A DNA stretch of 64,000 bases. Origin: Tardiphaga robiniae. Its GTDB lineage: Bacteria > Pseudomonadota > Alphaproteobacteria > Rhizobiales > Xanthobacteraceae. The translations under genes and the position numbers were made by a program. The notes under the pieces are model-generated. The model was not told the DNA's origin. It saw only the letters and a program-made list of their open reading frames with translations, and made no database searches. The stretch lies in the NCBI RefSeq assembly GCF_001618955.1, contig NZ_LVYV01000001.1:62001-126000 (forward strand), written 5' to 3'. Positions 62,761 through 64,000 of this stretch are shown piece after piece (position 1 is the stretch's first letter; the number at the start of each line of letters is the position of its first letter).

Positions 62761-64000
62761 ATGTTCGATGATTTCGGTTTCGTCACGCTGGTGATTGCTA
62801 TCGTTGCCTTCATCTTCGCGCGCAAGGCGCGCAATGAGGTGAAGGTGCTGCGCGCCCGACTCGACGCCTTCGAAGCGACACCGCATGTGGCTGCGACGAC
62901 CGCCGCAGCAACACCGGACCTCACAGCGACCGCACCGGACATTGCATCCGCGCCTGCTCTCTCAGAGACATCGACCGAGGTAATCCGCGAGGCCGCACCC
63001 TCGATCCAGCCAGATGTCCCTGCTCACACTGCGCCCGAACCCGCCACGCCTGTGGAAGCCCCTGCGGCTGGCCCCGGCTTCGAGGAACGCATCGGCACGC
63101 GCTGGGTGGTCTGGGTCGGCGGCCTCACGCTGGCACTCGGCGGCTTCTTCATGGTCCGCTATTCCATTGAGGCTGGACTGCTCGGCCCGGAAGTGCGCGT
63201 GCTGCTCGGCGGGTTGTTCGCGCTGGCGCTACTTGGGGTCGGCGAGTTCGCGCGCCGCAAGGAAAGCCTCTCGGCAATCGCACCGCTGCCTATCGCCAAT
63301 ATTCCGGCGATCCTCACCGCCGCCGGCACGGCGGTGGCCTTTGCCACCGTCTACGCCGCCTATGCGCTATACGACTTCCTGGTCCCCGCCACGGCCTTCA
63401 TCCTGCTCGGCATCGTCGCCATGTGCACCATGGCCGCGGCATTGTTACACGGCCCGGCGCTCGCGGGCCTCGGCATCGCAGCCGCTTTCGTTACGCCGGT
63501 GCTAGTATCCTCCGGCAAGCCGGATTACTGGGCGCTGTATATCTATCTCGCCATCGTCATGGCGGCCGCCTTCAGTCTCGCGCGTATCCGGCTGTGGCGC
63601 TGGCTGGCGCTGACCACCATCACCTTCGCAACGCTATGGACCCTGCCAGGCCTCGACGCCGGCACGCCGTCCCTCGCGCCGCACGCCTTCCATGTGCTCG
63701 CAGGTTTCATCCTGGCCTCGCTACTGGTCGTCTGCGGCTTCCTGTATGGTCCGCCGGCCCAAGATGGCCGCATCGAAGGCATCTCATCGGGCGCACTCAG
63801 TGCGAGCCTGCTCAGCGCGACGCTGGTCGTACTTTCCAGTTTTCATGCTGACATCGCCATGGTGACCTTCGCTCTCATCGTCGCCGGCACGCTGTTCGTC
63901 GCGTGGTATGCCCAAGCGGCCACCGCGGCTGTTGCCGTGGCCGCAGGCTTCGTCGCCGTCGTATTTCTGGAACGGGCCATCCAGGGCAATCTCGACATGC
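62761..64000 (+). CDS. DUF2339 membrane protein, N-terminal part
   Basis: The gene runs past the right edge; 413 codons are visible. MFDDFGFVTLVIAIVAFIFA is an N-terminal helix, followed by a coiled coil (ARNEVKVLRARLDAFEA) and an Ala/Pro linker. Then many membrane segments begin with ERIGTRWVVWVGGLTLALGG and FFMVRYSIEAGLLGPEVRVL. The GTRW start of the membrane part is typical of DUF2339 proteins, which are very large integral membrane proteins of unknown function. A REP-like hairpin precedes it. Confidence 0.88.
   Translation, partial: MFDDFGFVTLVIAIVAFIFARKARNEVKVLRARLDAFEATPHVAATTAAATPDLTATAPDIASAPALSETSTEVIREAAPSIQPDVPAHTAPEPATPVEAPAAGPGFEERIGTRWVVWVGGLTLALGGFFMVRYSIEAGLLGPEVRVLLGGLFALALLGVGEFARRKESLSAIAPLPIANIPAILTAAGTAVAFATVYAAYALYDFLVPATAFILLGIVAMCTMAAALLHGPALAGLGIAAAFVTPVLVSSGKPDYWALYIYLAIVMAAAFSLARIRLWRWLALTTITFATLWTLPGLDAGTPSLAPHAFHVLAGFILASLLVVCGFLYGPPAQDGRIEGISSGALSASLLSATLVVLSSFHADIAMVTFALIVAGTLFVAWYAQAATAAVAVAAGFVAVVFLERAIQGNLDM

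Noticed and set aside
1-64000. CRISPR arrays, prophage, insertion sequences, tRNA or secondary-metabolite clusters.
   Set aside because: I saw no regularly spaced repeats, transposase or integrase genes, tRNA-like folds with anticodon arms, or modular synthase genes.

Overview
The window looks like chromosomal DNA of an alphaproteobacterium of the Bradyrhizobium/Rhodopseudomonas/Afipia group. It is GC-rich and tightly packed. It carries a GapR (DUF2312) gene, a split pntA (alpha-1/alpha-2), a 50-residue aa3-oxidase subunit IV, an alphaproteobacterial-type LexA box (GAAC-N7-GAAC), two DUF465 micro-proteins and hairpin repeats of the kind scattered through Bradyrhizobiaceae genomes. The species assignment is inference. 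I see no tRNA, rRNA, CRISPR array, insertion sequence or prophage. The only region that looks mobile or recently rearranged is a decayed gene at about 38.9-39.15 kb.

Layout. 0-9.9 kb: scoAB CoA transferase, an AsmA protein, a polyamine-type ABC transporter (two permeases and an ATPase, without a binding protein), a PAS-GGDEF-EAL protein and an FAD oxidoreductase. 10-18.5 kb: DUF465 proteins, a small gene behind a LexA box, a diguanylate cyclase, purEK, aqpZ, rpsU with a strong terminator, a TPR lipoprotein, a Pro/Ala-rich membrane protein, a cupin and a ChaA-type antiporter. 18.6-25.8 kb: a VOC protein, the pntAA-pntAB-pntB transhydrogenase operon headed by a tiny cytochrome oxidase subunit gene, an AbrB-Doc toxin-antitoxin module with palindromic operators, oligoendopeptidase F and an XRE regulator pair. 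25.8-38.5 kb: TerC, an orphan sigma-54 response regulator, two cell-wall enzymes (YcbB-like L,D-transpeptidase and YcbK-like M15 protein), gapR, DUF1244, DUF1036, pyruvate kinase, OsmC, a hydrolase and a DUF3750 protein.

38.6-49.3 kb: a broken gene with a 20-bp tandem duplication, an MscS-type channel, a TPR protein, rpmJ, a probable catabolic cluster (Bug-type binding protein, two MaoC-type hydratases, divergent IclR regulator, amidohydrolase), an O-antigen-ligase-like protein, a family 25 glycosyltransferase and a YbaK deacylase. 49.7-54.1 kb: a FadR-type regulator next to a TRAP transporter; a shared 14-base motif at the regulator's start and upstream of the transporter suggests that one regulator controls both. 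54.4-64 kb: a hydrolase-OsmC fusion, a lipase-like hydrolase, DUF445, dihydroorotase, YgfZ, 3-methyladenine glycosylase, an HD hydrolase, a tyrosine phosphatase and a DUF2339 membrane protein that runs off the end.

Most genes are household or transport functions. The most interesting parts are non-coding: the twin regulator motif, the LexA box before an unknown gene, a 112-bp multi-hairpin repeat, the toxin-antitoxin operators, and a perfect hairpin inside the TRAP operon.
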